DNA of 64,000 bases, taken from the NCBI GenBank assembly GCA_029259715.1, contig JAJDEP010000016.1:124001-188000 (forward strand), given 5' to 3'. Below the pieces are notes generated by a model. The model saw only the letters and a program-made list of their open reading frames with translations. It made no database searches and was not told the origin of the DNA. This document shows positions 27,701-35,899 of the stretch, piece by piece. Positions within the stretch are counted from its first letter, which is position 1. The number at the start of each line of letters is the position of its first letter. Origin of the DNA: Planctomycetota bacterium (GTDB lineage Bacteria > Planctomycetota > B15-G4). Both the position numbers and the translations under genes were made by a program.

Positions 27701-27955
27701 CGCGCGGCTGGTGACGCGCTTGACGTCGTCGAGGCCGGCCACCGCCTCCTCGATCTTGATGCAGATGCCTTCCTCGACCTCGTCGGGCGAGCCGCCGAGG
27801 AACTCGACGCTCACCACCACCAGCTCGGAGTCGACCTCCGGGAAGACCTCCTGCTCGATGGAGAGGGCGGTGACGAAGCCGCCGATGAGGATCATCCACA
27901 TGAGCATGTTGGCGGCGACGGTGTGCCCCGCGAACCACGTGATCAGAGCCTTCAT
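24764..27955 (-). CDS. RND-family multidrug/metabolite efflux permease
   Basis: 1063-residue inner-membrane proton antiporter of the AcrB/MexB type. The N-terminal first helix ([20 protein letters not shown]) is followed by a large periplasmic domain, then a membrane block with [23 protein letters not shown], which carries the proton-relay acidic pair. A second periplasmic domain and second membrane block follow. The ATG at 27955 overlaps the adaptor stop by ATGA. It forms a tripartite pump with the adaptor and outer-membrane genes upstream. The substrate is not predictable. Confidence 0.93.
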   Translation of the reverse strand: [1063 protein letters not shown]

Positions 27956-29127
27956 CGGACGTCGGCCTCGACCTGGACGCGCACCTGCATGCCGTCGGTG
28001 GCGATCTCGAGCATCGACACACACACCCGGTCGTCACGGGTGAGGCCGCCCGTGAGGATGGCGTGCTCACGCCCCGCCCGCAGCACTTCCACGGCCCGCA
28101 AGCGGAGACGATCGTCCGCGTCGACGACGATGACCCGGTCGCCGGCCAGCAGCGAGCTGCGCGGGATCACGAAGGCGCCGCGCACGGTGCGTCCGCCGAT
28201 GGTCGCCTGGACGAACAGTCCCGACTCGAGCGGGGGGCGCCCGCTGCCGTCGTCGCCGTAGGGGTGCTCGACCTCCGCGACGAGGTTGAGCATGCGCGTG
28301 CGGGTCTCGATCTGGGCCTCGGTGCGCACGATGCGCGCCGGCCACGACCAGCGCTGCCCGGCGAACTCGGTGGTGAGCGTCACCGTGGGCATGGTGGCGA
28401 GGCCATCCCGGTCGGGCCGGCCCATGGGCAGCTTGAGGAAGGCGAGCTCGGCGTCGGGCACGGGCAGCCGGACCTCCGCGCGGTCGATGGCCATGAGGCG
28501 CCCGAGCACGGTGGAGGGCATGACGTACTGGCCCACGTCGACGTCGCGAGAGAGCACGCGGCCGTCGTAGGGGGCCTGGACCTCGGAGCGGGCGAGGTCG
28601 ATCTGGGCGCGCTGCCGTTCGGCGCGCGCGGCCCGGGCCGCTGCGCGGGCCTCGGCGAGCTGCGGCACGCGCAGCACGAGCGGGTCGGCCTCGCCGTCGC
28701 CGATGAGGTCCCACTCCTGGCGGGCGACGCGGGCCTCGCTCTCTTCGCCGGCCACGCGCATGTCGGCCTGGGCCACGGCTGCCTCGGCGCGGACGATGGC
28801 CAGCTCGTAGTCCCGCGGGTCGATGCGCAGCAGGGGTTCACCGGCGTCGAAGAACGACCCGGCCCGCAGCATGGGCGAGACCCACTCCACGCGGCCGGCG
28901 ACCTGGGGGGAGAGCACGCTCTCGGTCACGGGCATGACAGTGCCCTGGCTGGCGACGTCGAGGGTCACGTCCCGGGGCGTGAGGGTGATCACGCGCACGA
29001 GGGGCGGCGGCGCCGGCTCGGAGGCGGGGGAGGTGTCGTCCGCGGTCTTCATGATCAGGGCGGCGACGGTGAGGCCGCCGCCCAGCAGGATCACGGCCAC
29101 CACGGCCTTCAGCAGGGGGCGCTTCAC
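27952..29127 (-). CDS. RND efflux periplasmic adaptor (membrane-fusion protein)
   Basis: 391-residue adaptor anchored by an N-terminal membrane helix. It has a lipoyl-type half-motif (VEWVSPMLRAGSFFDAGEPLLRID), a long alpha-helical hairpin (about 110-190), a second lipoyl half (VQAPYDGRVLSRDVDVGQYV) and a C-terminal beta-barrel. It bridges the RND permease to the outer-membrane channel. It overlaps genes on both sides by ATGA. Confidence 0.92.
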   Translation of the reverse strand: MKRPLLKAVVAVILLGGGLTVAALIMKTADDTSPASEPAPPPLVRVITLTPRDVTLDVASQGTVMPVTESVLSPQVAGRVEWVSPMLRAGSFFDAGEPLLRIDPRDYELAIVRAEAAVAQADMRVAGEESEARVARQEWDLIGDGEADPLVLRVPQLAEARAAARAARAERQRAQIDLARSEVQAPYDGRVLSRDVDVGQYVMPSTVLGRLMAIDRAEVRLPVPDAELAFLKLPMGRPDRDGLATMPTVTLTTEFAGQRWSWPARIVRTEAQIETRTRMLNLVAEVEHPYGDDGSGRPPLESGLFVQATIGGRTVRGAFVIPRSSLLAGDRVIVVDADDRLRLRAVEVLRAGREHAILTGGLTRDDRVCVSMLEIATDGMQVRVQVEADVR

Positions 29128-30653
29128 GGTCGGGATTCTCCGGTCACGGCGCGGGGGGCGTCGGCGTCGAGGGCGGCGAGGATGGTCGGGCCGGACGACG
29201 CGCGGTCGAAGCCGCCGCCGAGGGCGAGGTAGAGGTCGACGCGGGCGTCGAGGCGTGCGCGTCGCACGGCCAGCAGAGCGATCTCGGCGTCCTGGGCGCC
29301 GCGCTCGGTCTCGAACATGACGAGCACATCCCCGGAACCGCCCGAATAGAGACGCGCGGCGAGGTCACGGGCGGCGCCCGACTCGCGGGCGGCGGCGGCG
29401 AGGGCCGCTTCCCGTTCGGCGAGGCGCCGCTCGGCTTCCAGGGCCACCTCGACTTCGGCGAAGGCGTCCAGCAACGCGCCGGTGAATTGGGCCAGCGACT
29501 CGGTGGCCTCGGCGTCCGCCAGCTCGACACCGGCGCGCAGGCGACCACCCTGGAACAACGGCTGGACCACCTGGCCGAAAAGGCTCCACACGCTGAAGTT
29601 CCCGTCGAGCAGGTCGTGCATCGCGGTGCTGGTGGTGCCGGCCGAGCCGGTGAGGGCGAGCGCGGGATAGAACGCGGCGCGGGCCCCTTCGATGCGCGAC
29701 TCGGCCCCCGCCAGGCGCAGCTCGGCGGCGGCGAGGTCGGGGCGCCGCGCGAGCAGGTCGGCGGGGAGTCCGGGTGGCGCGAGATCGGTGAGCACCGGCA
29801 GGGGCCCGTCGCCGCCGGGGAGGGCGGCGTCGGGGTAGCGCCCCATGAGCACCTGCAGGGTGCGCCGCGCTTCGGCGAGGGCCCGCTCGCGATCGGCCAG
29901 CCGCGCCGCGGCGGCCGCCTCACTGGCGGCGATGAGGTGCAAGTCGAGGGGCGGTCGCAGACCCGAACGGTAGCGGCGCTCGATGAGCGCGTGGCTCTCG
30001 CTCCAGCTGCGCAGGTTCTGCCGGGCCAGGTCGCGCTGGTGTTGCGCCTCGGCGAGTCCGACCCAGCCCTTCACCACCCGGCCGGTGAGCGAGAGGCGCG
30101 CGCCGGCCAGGTCGGCGGCTGCGGCGCCCACTTCGGCGAGGGCCGCGTCCTCGGAGGCGGCGAGGCGGCCCCACAGGTCGACCTCCCAGGAGAAGTCGAG
30201 GGCCAGGTCGTAGTCGCTGCTGCGGGTGGCGACGGTGCCCGACCCGGGGATGGGCAGGCCGATGAAGATGTTCTTGGCGCGGTTGCGGGAAAAGCGGGCC
30301 GAGGCCTGGGGCAGGCGATCGGCGCCGGTGATGGCGGCCCGGGCCGAGGCGGCCGTGAGGCGCGCGGCGGTGGCGTGCAGATCGGGGTTGGCGGCCAGGG
30401 CCGCGTCGAGGAACCCGGCCAGGGGGGCGCCGCCGAAGGCGCGCCACCAATCGTCAGGCACGGGGGCGGCCCGACCGGGACGGCCGGCCCAGTCGGCCGG
30501 GATGGTCACGGGGGCATCGGCGACGGTGCGCGGCGCGGGGCTGGAGCAACCGGGCAGGGTCAAGGTCAACGCGGCGGTCGCGAAGACCGCGGTCAGGAGC
30601 ATCGCGGTGGCGTGGGCGGGCCGCGCGCGCGTCGGTCGCCGGGTGGGCATCAT
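29124..30653 (-). CDS. NodT/TolC-type outer-membrane efflux lipoprotein
   Basis: 509-residue outer-membrane factor. The signal ends in lipobox LPGC. Two repeats of the outer-membrane efflux domain follow, with coiled-coil stretches such as RLADRERALAEARRTLQVLMG and ALEAERRLAEREAALAAAA. The family motif RRPDLAAAELRLAGAESRI is clear. It is the exit duct of the tripartite pump encoded with the adaptor and permease. Its ATG overlaps the TetR stop. Confidence 0.92.
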   Translation of the reverse strand: MMPTRRPTRARPAHATAMLLTAVFATAALTLTLPGCSSPAPRTVADAPVTIPADWAGRPGRAAPVPDDWWRAFGGAPLAGFLDAALAANPDLHATAARLTAASARAAITGADRLPQASARFSRNRAKNIFIGLPIPGSGTVATRSSDYDLALDFSWEVDLWGRLAASEDAALAEVGAAAADLAGARLSLTGRVVKGWVGLAEAQHQRDLARQNLRSWSESHALIERRYRSGLRPPLDLHLIAASEAAAAARLADRERALAEARRTLQVLMGRYPDAALPGGDGPLPVLTDLAPPGLPADLLARRPDLAAAELRLAGAESRIEGARAAFYPALALTGSAGTTSTAMHDLLDGNFSVWSLFGQVVQPLFQGGRLRAGVELADAEATESLAQFTGALLDAFAEVEVALEAERRLAEREAALAAAARESGAARDLAARLYSGGSGDVLVMFETERGAQDAEIALLAVRRARLDARVDLYLALGGGFDRASSGPTILAALDADAPRAVTGESRP

Positions 30654-31390
30654 GCGCTCCCGTCCGTGGCGGCGGCGCCGAGGCCGGCGACGGCGAAGTC
30701 CACCAGGCGGGCGAGCATGACCTCGTCGTCGCGCAAGGCCTCCATCCCGACGGACCCGCGTTCTTCGGCGGCTCCGTGATCATCGGCAGCCACGCGTTCA
30801 CTCGCGACACCGTGTTCACCCGCGACACCGCGCCCGGCGGCCTTGCCGAACTCCTCGAGCATGGAGGCGTTGAGGGCGGTGTGGCACATGGACCCGACGA
30901 CGAAGAACACCCGCAGGAACAAGGCGTCCGGCGAGGCGCCGGGGACGGCCCGGGAGAAGGCGCGCAGGAAGCGCGCGGCCACGTCCTTGAAGTTGCGGGC
31001 GAAGACGCTGCGCAGCTCGGGGTCGTCGGCCACGTGGGCCCGGGCCACGAGCTTGAGGATGGCGCCGCCCTCGCCGCGGCCGAAGCGGAAGGCCGGGCCG
31101 AGGAAGGCCTCGACCACTTCGCGCAGGGGCAGCGGGCCTCGCGCGTGGCCCGCCTCGACGGCGTCGAGCAGGGCCAGGCGCTCGGCGTTCATGGGGCCCA
31201 GCCGCTGCTCGAAGACCGCGGCCACCAGGCCGTCCTTGCTGCCGAAGTGGTAGTTCACGGCGGCGAGGTTGGCGTCGGCCTCGGTGGTGATGGCCCGCAG
31301 CGAGGTGCCCCGGATGCCCTGGGCGGCGAAGAGCCGCTCGGCCACGGTGAGCAGGCGCTGGCGGGTGCCGCTGTCGGTGGAGGTGGCCAT
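30650..31390 (-). CDS. TetR-family repressor of the efflux operon
   Basis: 246-residue regulator. The N-terminal HTH (about 10-55) includes FAAQGIRGTSLRAITTEADANLAAVNYHFGSKDGLV, typical of TetR/AcrR proteins. The C-terminal ligand domain is family-variable. It is the first gene of the operon and overlaps the outer-membrane gene by ATGA, so it likely represses itself and the pump. I chose ATG at 31390; the longer reading adds 13 residues and would place the start near the operator. Confidence 0.9.
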   Translation of the reverse strand: MATSTDSGTRQRLLTVAERLFAAQGIRGTSLRAITTEADANLAAVNYHFGSKDGLVAAVFEQRLGPMNAERLALLDAVEAGHARGPLPLREVVEAFLGPAFRFGRGEGGAILKLVARAHVADDPELRSVFARNFKDVAARFLRAFSRAVPGASPDALFLRVFFVVGSMCHTALNASMLEEFGKAAGRGVAGEHGVASERVAADDHGAAEERGSVGMEALRDDEVMLARLVDFAVAGLGAAATDGSA

Positions 31391-31420
31391 GGGGCCCTTT
31401 TCGGTCCGGGTCGCGCTCGA

Positions 31421-31451
31421 CTCAAACAAGTGTTTGAAACATATGTTTGAG
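31421..31451. promoter_or_regulatory. Palindromic operator upstream of the TetR gene
   Basis: TCAAACA-AG-TGTTTGA (31422-31437) is a near-perfect 16-base palindrome. A third half-site TGTTTGA follows at 31444-31450, and CTCAAACA/TGTTTGAG pair across the whole block. It lies 31 to 61 bases upstream of the repressor ATG, as expected for an autoregulated TetR operon. Confidence 0.7.
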
Positions 31452-31540
31452 GCGGCGATCCGTCAACCCACGCGGCTCGGGCGCATCCTGGCCAACCGGA
31501 GCCGTCGGCGTTCTCCGTGGGCGGGCCCCGAACGCAGACC

Positions 31541-31568
31541 GGGCCGGACAGCAGGTGCTGCCCGGCCC
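31541..31568 (-). terminator. Hairpin after the third secreted paralog
   Basis: GGGCCGG (31541-31547) pairs with CCGGCCC (31562-31568), and an inner CAGC/GCTG stem gives an 11-pair hairpin with one mismatch. It lies about 60 bases past the stop of the gene at 31631, without a U run. A second shorter stem GCGGTC/GACCGC lies at 31576-31599. Confidence 0.45.
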
Positions 31569-31630
31569 GATCGTCGCGGTCACCCGGCAGGGCGACCGCT
31601 CACTACGGATGCTGCCTTACGCGTGCCGCC

Positions 31631-32878
31631 TCACTGAGGCGTGGGGGTCCACTCGAACTCGGCGATGGCGCCGGACCCGAAGAAGGCCACCAAGGTCTGG
31701 AACACCGGCTGCTCGGAGAAGTACACGCGCTCCCAACCGTTGTCGTTGCCTTGGGGCACGAGGATGAAGTCGATCACGCCGAAGGTGATTCCATCGGCTT
31801 CGCCTTGGATCTCGGCGATGCGCGCGTCGAGGTCGATGCCGCTCGCCGCGAGCACGGCCTGCTCGGTGGCCGTGAGGGTCTTCTGCCCCTTGGTGTCGAT
31901 GGCGCCGATGGTGAAGATCACCGCCGCAATGTCCTCGACGAATTCGAGGCCGTCGCTGTCCACAACGACAGTAAAGCCCTCGTCGACGTCGAGCAGGTCC
32001 ATGGAGCACATGTTGAACTGAAGCAGGTTCTGGCCGAAGGCCCCGCCGTCCTCGACGGGACGGAAGAAGGTGATGGCGCCACCGGCGTTCTCGTCGTCGG
32101 CCTCGTCGCAGACTCCGGTGTCGCAGCCGGCGTCGTTCTCCTGGACGATGAGCACCCGCCCGTACTCGGGCGACTGCAGCGGCGGCAACTCGGGCAGCGC
32201 TCCGCCTCCATCGGGATCCTCGCCATCGACGCCGCCGCCGAAGCCGCCGGTGGCCGGCGAGGCGAGGTCGAAGTCGTCACCCGAGGGGTCGGCGCTGTCG
32301 AAGATCACGGCTGCGTCCGGGTGGGACGGGAACGGGCTGTTGTTGCCCGCGACGAAGACAAACTGGTTCTCGTCGGCCCACTGGTCGGTGATCACCTCAC
32401 CCGGGACCGTGTCGACCCCGCCATCGGCGAAGCACGGGTTGCCATCCAAGAAGCAACTGTAGTCCTCGAAGTCGAAGACGAAGCACTCACCGTCGGTGGC
32501 GAACACGGCGTCGGCCGTGGCGACCAGGCTGCGGCGCTCGAGGAAGCGCGCCTCGAAGGCGAGGTCGACGGCGAGGGCCTGGAACGGGATCTCGATGTTC
32601 AGGGACTTGTGACCGTGGGCGTCGAGCCGGCCGGTGGCCAGGGGCACGGGGGCCAGGCCTTCGACGGCCGAGCTGAGCACGAAGCGATCGCCCGGGTTGC
32701 CGTTGAGCTCGGCCAGGATCGTGGGCATGCCCAGTCCGGGGCCCTGCATCACGTCGAGCGTGTGCACGGCGGGAGCCATGGCGGCGGGCGCCTTGGAGAC
32801 GTTCAGGTCGGCTCCGGCGGGTGCGGCGACGACGCCGCCCGTCGCCAGGGCCAGGCTGATGAGAGTGGTGGTGATCAT
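31631..32878 (-). CDS. Secreted protein of a three-member paralog family (member 3)
   Basis: 415-residue exported protein of unknown function. A signal peptide runs to about residue 23. It shares with the next two genes an ordered set of motifs: a HTLDVMQGPGLGMPT-type N-terminal line, FPSHPDAAVIFDSADPSGDDFDLASP, the VLIVQEN line followed by GCDTGVCD and DDENAGG, a CSMDLLDVDE line, and a C-terminal ERVYFSE..FFGSGAIAEFEW block. Two cysteine pairs are conserved. The VIFD, VLI-QE, LLDIDE and GSGA lines recall beta-rich surface proteins of marine bacteria. It has AGGGGGA ahead of the ATG. Confidence 0.72.
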   Translation of the reverse strand: MITTTLISLALATGGVVAAPAGADLNVSKAPAAMAPAVHTLDVMQGPGLGMPTILAELNGNPGDRFVLSSAVEGLAPVPLATGRLDAHGHKSLNIEIPFQALAVDLAFEARFLERRSLVATADAVFATDGECFVFDFEDYSCFLDGNPCFADGGVDTVPGEVITDQWADENQFVFVAGNNSPFPSHPDAAVIFDSADPSGDDFDLASPATGGFGGGVDGEDPDGGGALPELPPLQSPEYGRVLIVQENDAGCDTGVCDEADDENAGGAITFFRPVEDGGAFGQNLLQFNMCSMDLLDVDEGFTVVVDSDGLEFVEDIAAVIFTIGAIDTKGQKTLTATEQAVLAASGIDLDARIAEIQGEADGITFGVIDFILVPQGNDNGWERVYFSEQPVFQTLVAFFGSGAIAEFEWTPTPQ

Positions 32879-32910
32879 CGGATACTTCCCCCTTTGTTGG
32901 CATTGATGAC

Positions 32911-32950
32911 CGGCCCGACGCGCGCGGCGTGGCGCGCGCCGGGTCGGCCG
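32911..32950 (-). terminator. Hairpin between secreted paralogs 2 and 3
   Basis: Interrupted GC-rich inverted repeat (CGGCC...GGCCG outer, GCGCGCG inner) located 94 bases past the stop of the middle paralog. There is no clear U run. Confidence 0.4.
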
Positions 32951-33043
32951 CTTGTCAGTTGTCCAGAGAGTGCTGCGGATGCTGCAAGTGTGATGGCTGC
33001 GATCGCCGCACGGGCGGCGGAGGCAGCGGTGGTCGGCTCGCTC

Positions 33044-34264
33044 CTACTGCGTGAGCGGGGACCATTTGAACTCGGCGAGCGCGCCCGAGCCGGCGAAGAT
33101 CACCGCGCCCGCGATGATCGGCTTGCCGGAGAAGTACACCCGCTTGAAGCAGTTGTCCGGGCCCGTGGGCACCGGGATGAAGTCGACGATGTCGATACCG
33201 TCGGCGGCCAGCATGCCCTCGAGGTCGATCTGGCCGCTCGGCGCGACGAACGCGAGCAGGGCCTCCGGGTCCTCGAACGACGACTGGTCGGACAGGCCGA
33301 GGGTGATCACGATGGCGCCGAACTCGTCGTCGCCGTCCTCGTCGAAGGGCACCGACTCGTCGATGTCGAGCAGGTCCATCGAACACAGCACGATGGGACG
33401 CGGCTCCACCAGCTCTTCGCCGTCGAAGATGTCGAGGCCGATGGACAGGAAGCCGATGGCCCCGCCGGCGTTCTCGTCATCCGGCGTGTCGCAGATGAAG
33501 TCGTCGAAGCAGCCTTCGTCGTTCTCCTGGACGATGAGGACCTTGCCGTAGGGCACCGGGTCGATGAACTCGACGGGGTCGCCGTCGGCTCCGCCCTGAC
33601 CGCCCTCGGCCGGCGACGAGAGGTCGTCGTCACCGCCGGTGGGGTTGAAGGTGTCGAAGATCACCGGCACCCAGGGGTGGCTCGGGAACGGGCTGAAGTT
33701 CACGGCGCCGTAGAGGAAGCCGGAGGGGATCAGCCACTGCGCCAGGACGATCTCACCGGCGACGGTGTCGGTGGAGAAGCCGTCACCGTTGTCGAGCAGC
33801 GAGAAGTAGCTCTCGAAGTCCTGCGTGAAGCAGATGTCGATGGCGTTGGGCTCGTGGGTCTCGCTGTCGCTCGCGACGGGCGTGCGGCCGGAGATGAAGT
33901 CGGCCCGCAGCGTGAGCGGCTGGCCGAGCGCGGCATCGGGCAGGGCGATGGCGATCTCGAGTTGGCCGGTGGAGTCGAGGCGGCCGGTGTCGAGGTGGGT
34001 CGGCCCGATCTCGTCGCTCAGCAGGGTGAGCATGTAGGCCTGGCCCGGGTCGCCGCTCAACTGGGCGAGCAGCGAGGGCACATTGACGCCGGGACCCGAC
34101 AGCAGGGTCAGGTCGTGCAACTCGGACGCCTTGGTTTCGCCCGACGGCAGCGCGCCGATCTGTCCACCGCGCGCGGTCGCATGACCCGAGAGCGGTGCAT
34201 CGTCGAAGCCACCGAACGCCACCTGGGCGGCCACGGTGAAAGTGATGAGAAGACTGCTGATCAT
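33044..34264 (-). CDS. Secreted protein of a three-member paralog family (member 2)
   Basis: 406-residue exported protein with signal peptide MISSLLITFTVAAQVAFG. Motifs in the same order as its neighbours: LSGPGVNVPSLLAQL, QDFESYFSLLDNGDGF, VIFDTFNPTGGDDDLSSPAEGGQGG, FIDPVPYGKVLIVQEN, GCFDDFICD, PDDENAGG, CSMDLLDIDE, then PDNCFKRVYFSGKP and FAGSGALAEFKW. The pattern is acidic and may bind calcium, but no EF-hand or known domain is clear. The start ATG at 34264 gives the signal peptide; longer readings extend into a non-coding spacer. Confidence 0.72.
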   Translation of the reverse strand: MISSLLITFTVAAQVAFGGFDDAPLSGHATARGGQIGALPSGETKASELHDLTLLSGPGVNVPSLLAQLSGDPGQAYMLTLLSDEIGPTHLDTGRLDSTGQLEIAIALPDAALGQPLTLRADFISGRTPVASDSETHEPNAIDICFTQDFESYFSLLDNGDGFSTDTVAGEIVLAQWLIPSGFLYGAVNFSPFPSHPWVPVIFDTFNPTGGDDDLSSPAEGGQGGADGDPVEFIDPVPYGKVLIVQENDEGCFDDFICDTPDDENAGGAIGFLSIGLDIFDGEELVEPRPIVLCSMDLLDIDESVPFDEDGDDEFGAIVITLGLSDQSSFEDPEALLAFVAPSGQIDLEGMLAADGIDIVDFIPVPTGPDNCFKRVYFSGKPIIAGAVIFAGSGALAEFKWSPLTQ

Positions 34265-34356
34265 GGTGAGTACCCCCGATGGTGATCGCCGCGCCGCGAC
34301 GGAGAATCCGCCGCGGCACGGGTAAGAATCGTGAATTGTGAATCGTGTCGCGCGCC

Positions 34357-35418
34357 TCAGTCGTCGAAGAGGCAGGTCTCGTAACCGAACTCGGCCACGG
34401 CGCCCGAGCCCGGGAAGGTGATCTCCACCGACGTGACGCACTGGCCGCTGAAGAACACGCGCTTGAAGCAGTTGTCCGGTCCCGGCGGGACCACGATGCT
34501 GTCGAGCAGGACGATGCCGCCGTCGCCGAAGTCGGGCCCGAAGGTCTCGACCAGCGCGCCCTGGCCCTCGTCGATGTCGAGCAGGTCGAGCCAGCACATC
34601 TGGGTCAGGTTCTCCCAGATCATGAAGACCTTGCCGCCGCCGGCCTCGTCGTCGGGTATGTCGCAGATGCCGGTGTCGCAGCCGGCCTCGTTCTCCTGGA
34701 CGATGAGGATCTTCCCGTAGGGGATGGGATCGATGAAGTCGACGGGGATGGGCTCGCCGTCGGGGCCGCCCTGGCCGCCCTGCGCCGGCGACGACAGGTC
34801 GGTGTCGCCGCCCGTCGGGGCGAAGCTGTCGAAAATGACGCCGAGGTCGGGCCCGCCGCCGAAGTTCATCACGCGGATGGTCAGGCCGTGGGATTCGGTC
34901 CAGGTGTTGCCCGGGCTGACGACCTGGCCGGCGACGGTGGGGACGAGGATGCCGTCGGCCGGCGTGGGCACGACGGTGTGTTCGAAGTCGAAGAGGTTGC
35001 AGTTGGAGGAAGCAACCGCCTCGGGCGGCGTGTGCACGAACGGCGCGGTGGTGACGGTGCCGCGGCGCGAGATGAAGGTCGCCTGGAACGCGAGCGGGAT
35101 GGCGCCGGGATCGACGGGGTAGTCGAGCTGGAGGGACGCGCGACCCGCGTCATCGAGCTGACCCGCGGCGACGATGGACAGGGCGTCGCCCGGGAGACCG
35201 GCGCGCAGCACGTAACGCTGACCGTGCTTGCCGGTGAGGTCGATGTCGACAGAGGGCAGGTTGATGCCCGGTCCGGTCGAGACGTCGAGGGCGTGCAACG
35301 GGCTCGGCGGGTTCCCGCGAGTGCCGGAGGGATCCGCGGAACCCAGGGCGGTGGCCGGAAGGACGAGGGTCAGGGTGCCGGCGAGCAGTGCTGCGCCGAG
35401 GACGGTCTGCTTCATCAT
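34357..35418 (-). CDS. Secreted protein of a three-member paralog family (member 1)
   Basis: 353-residue exported protein, first of the tandem array. The signal peptide ends near TALGS. It shares GPGINLPSVDIDL, GVIFDSFAPTGGDTDLSSPAQGG, IDPIPYGKILIVQEN, GCDTGICDIPDDEAGGG, LDLLDIDEGQ and DNCFKRVFFSG..FPGSGAVAEFGY with the other two. It lacks the long inserts of member 3, so it may be nearest the ancestral form. The last residues end in FDD after an extra Cys. Adjacent genes are not of known function with it. Confidence 0.72.
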   Translation of the reverse strand: MMKQTVLGAALLAGTLTLVLPATALGSADPSGTRGNPPSPLHALDVSTGPGINLPSVDIDLTGKHGQRYVLRAGLPGDALSIVAAGQLDDAGRASLQLDYPVDPGAIPLAFQATFISRRGTVTTAPFVHTPPEAVASSNCNLFDFEHTVVPTPADGILVPTVAGQVVSPGNTWTESHGLTIRVMNFGGGPDLGVIFDSFAPTGGDTDLSSPAQGGQGGPDGEPIPVDFIDPIPYGKILIVQENEAGCDTGICDIPDDEAGGGKVFMIWENLTQMCWLDLLDIDEGQGALVETFGPDFGDGGIVLLDSIVVPPGPDNCFKRVFFSGQCVTSVEITFPGSGAVAEFGYETCLFDD

Positions 35419-35899
35419 CGTGGAGTGTTCCCAGAGGTTGTCGAAGGCGATGTGGTCAGGAAATCACGACGCCGTGTCGCGACCGCGATGCCCGGCTCCC
35501 GGCGTGGTCCCCCGCGGAGGACGCCCGTCGAGCGGACGTCGTCCCCGCAGAACCAAGGGAGGGGATTGCCACACCGACCTGAACAGATCGGTGTGAGCGG
35601 ACTTCGTCTCGGCGCGCGGGGTCACGGCGCGCGGGCGCCGCGGTCATCCGCTGCCTGGCCTCCCCCCGGAGAGCAACTTGCATCGCGATTGTTGATGGCC
35701 CGTGGATACGGCCGCCGGGATTCCCGTCCCCTCGGCCGGTGCTGGTCGAACGAGCCCATGCTCGGCCAGAATCCCGGATTGCACAAGACATGAAGCCGTG
35801 TTGATTCGATGTGGACAAGGGGGTTTCCACCGACTCTTGGGCGTTTCAACCCCAACGACTCATCTGTGGCTGAATTGAACGATCGATCAACGGGGCCCA
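35419..35899. other. 481-base non-coding stretch upstream of the paralog array
   Basis: No gene is recognised. A perfect inverted repeat CACACCGA (35570-35577) / TCGGTGTG (35588-35595) lies about 150 to 180 bases ahead of the first paralog and could be an operator. Two copies of CGGCGCGCGG lie near 35610 and 35625. A GGGGTT/AACCCC inverted repeat near 35819-35852 follows the GT-C gene and might end its transcript. A short frame at 35622-35900 looks like chance coding. Confidence 0.5.

Noticed and set aside
25823..28261. 812-codon plus-strand frame across the RND/MFP genes
   Set aside because: Antisense shadow of two clear efflux genes; composition is His/Arg/Gly/Val noise.
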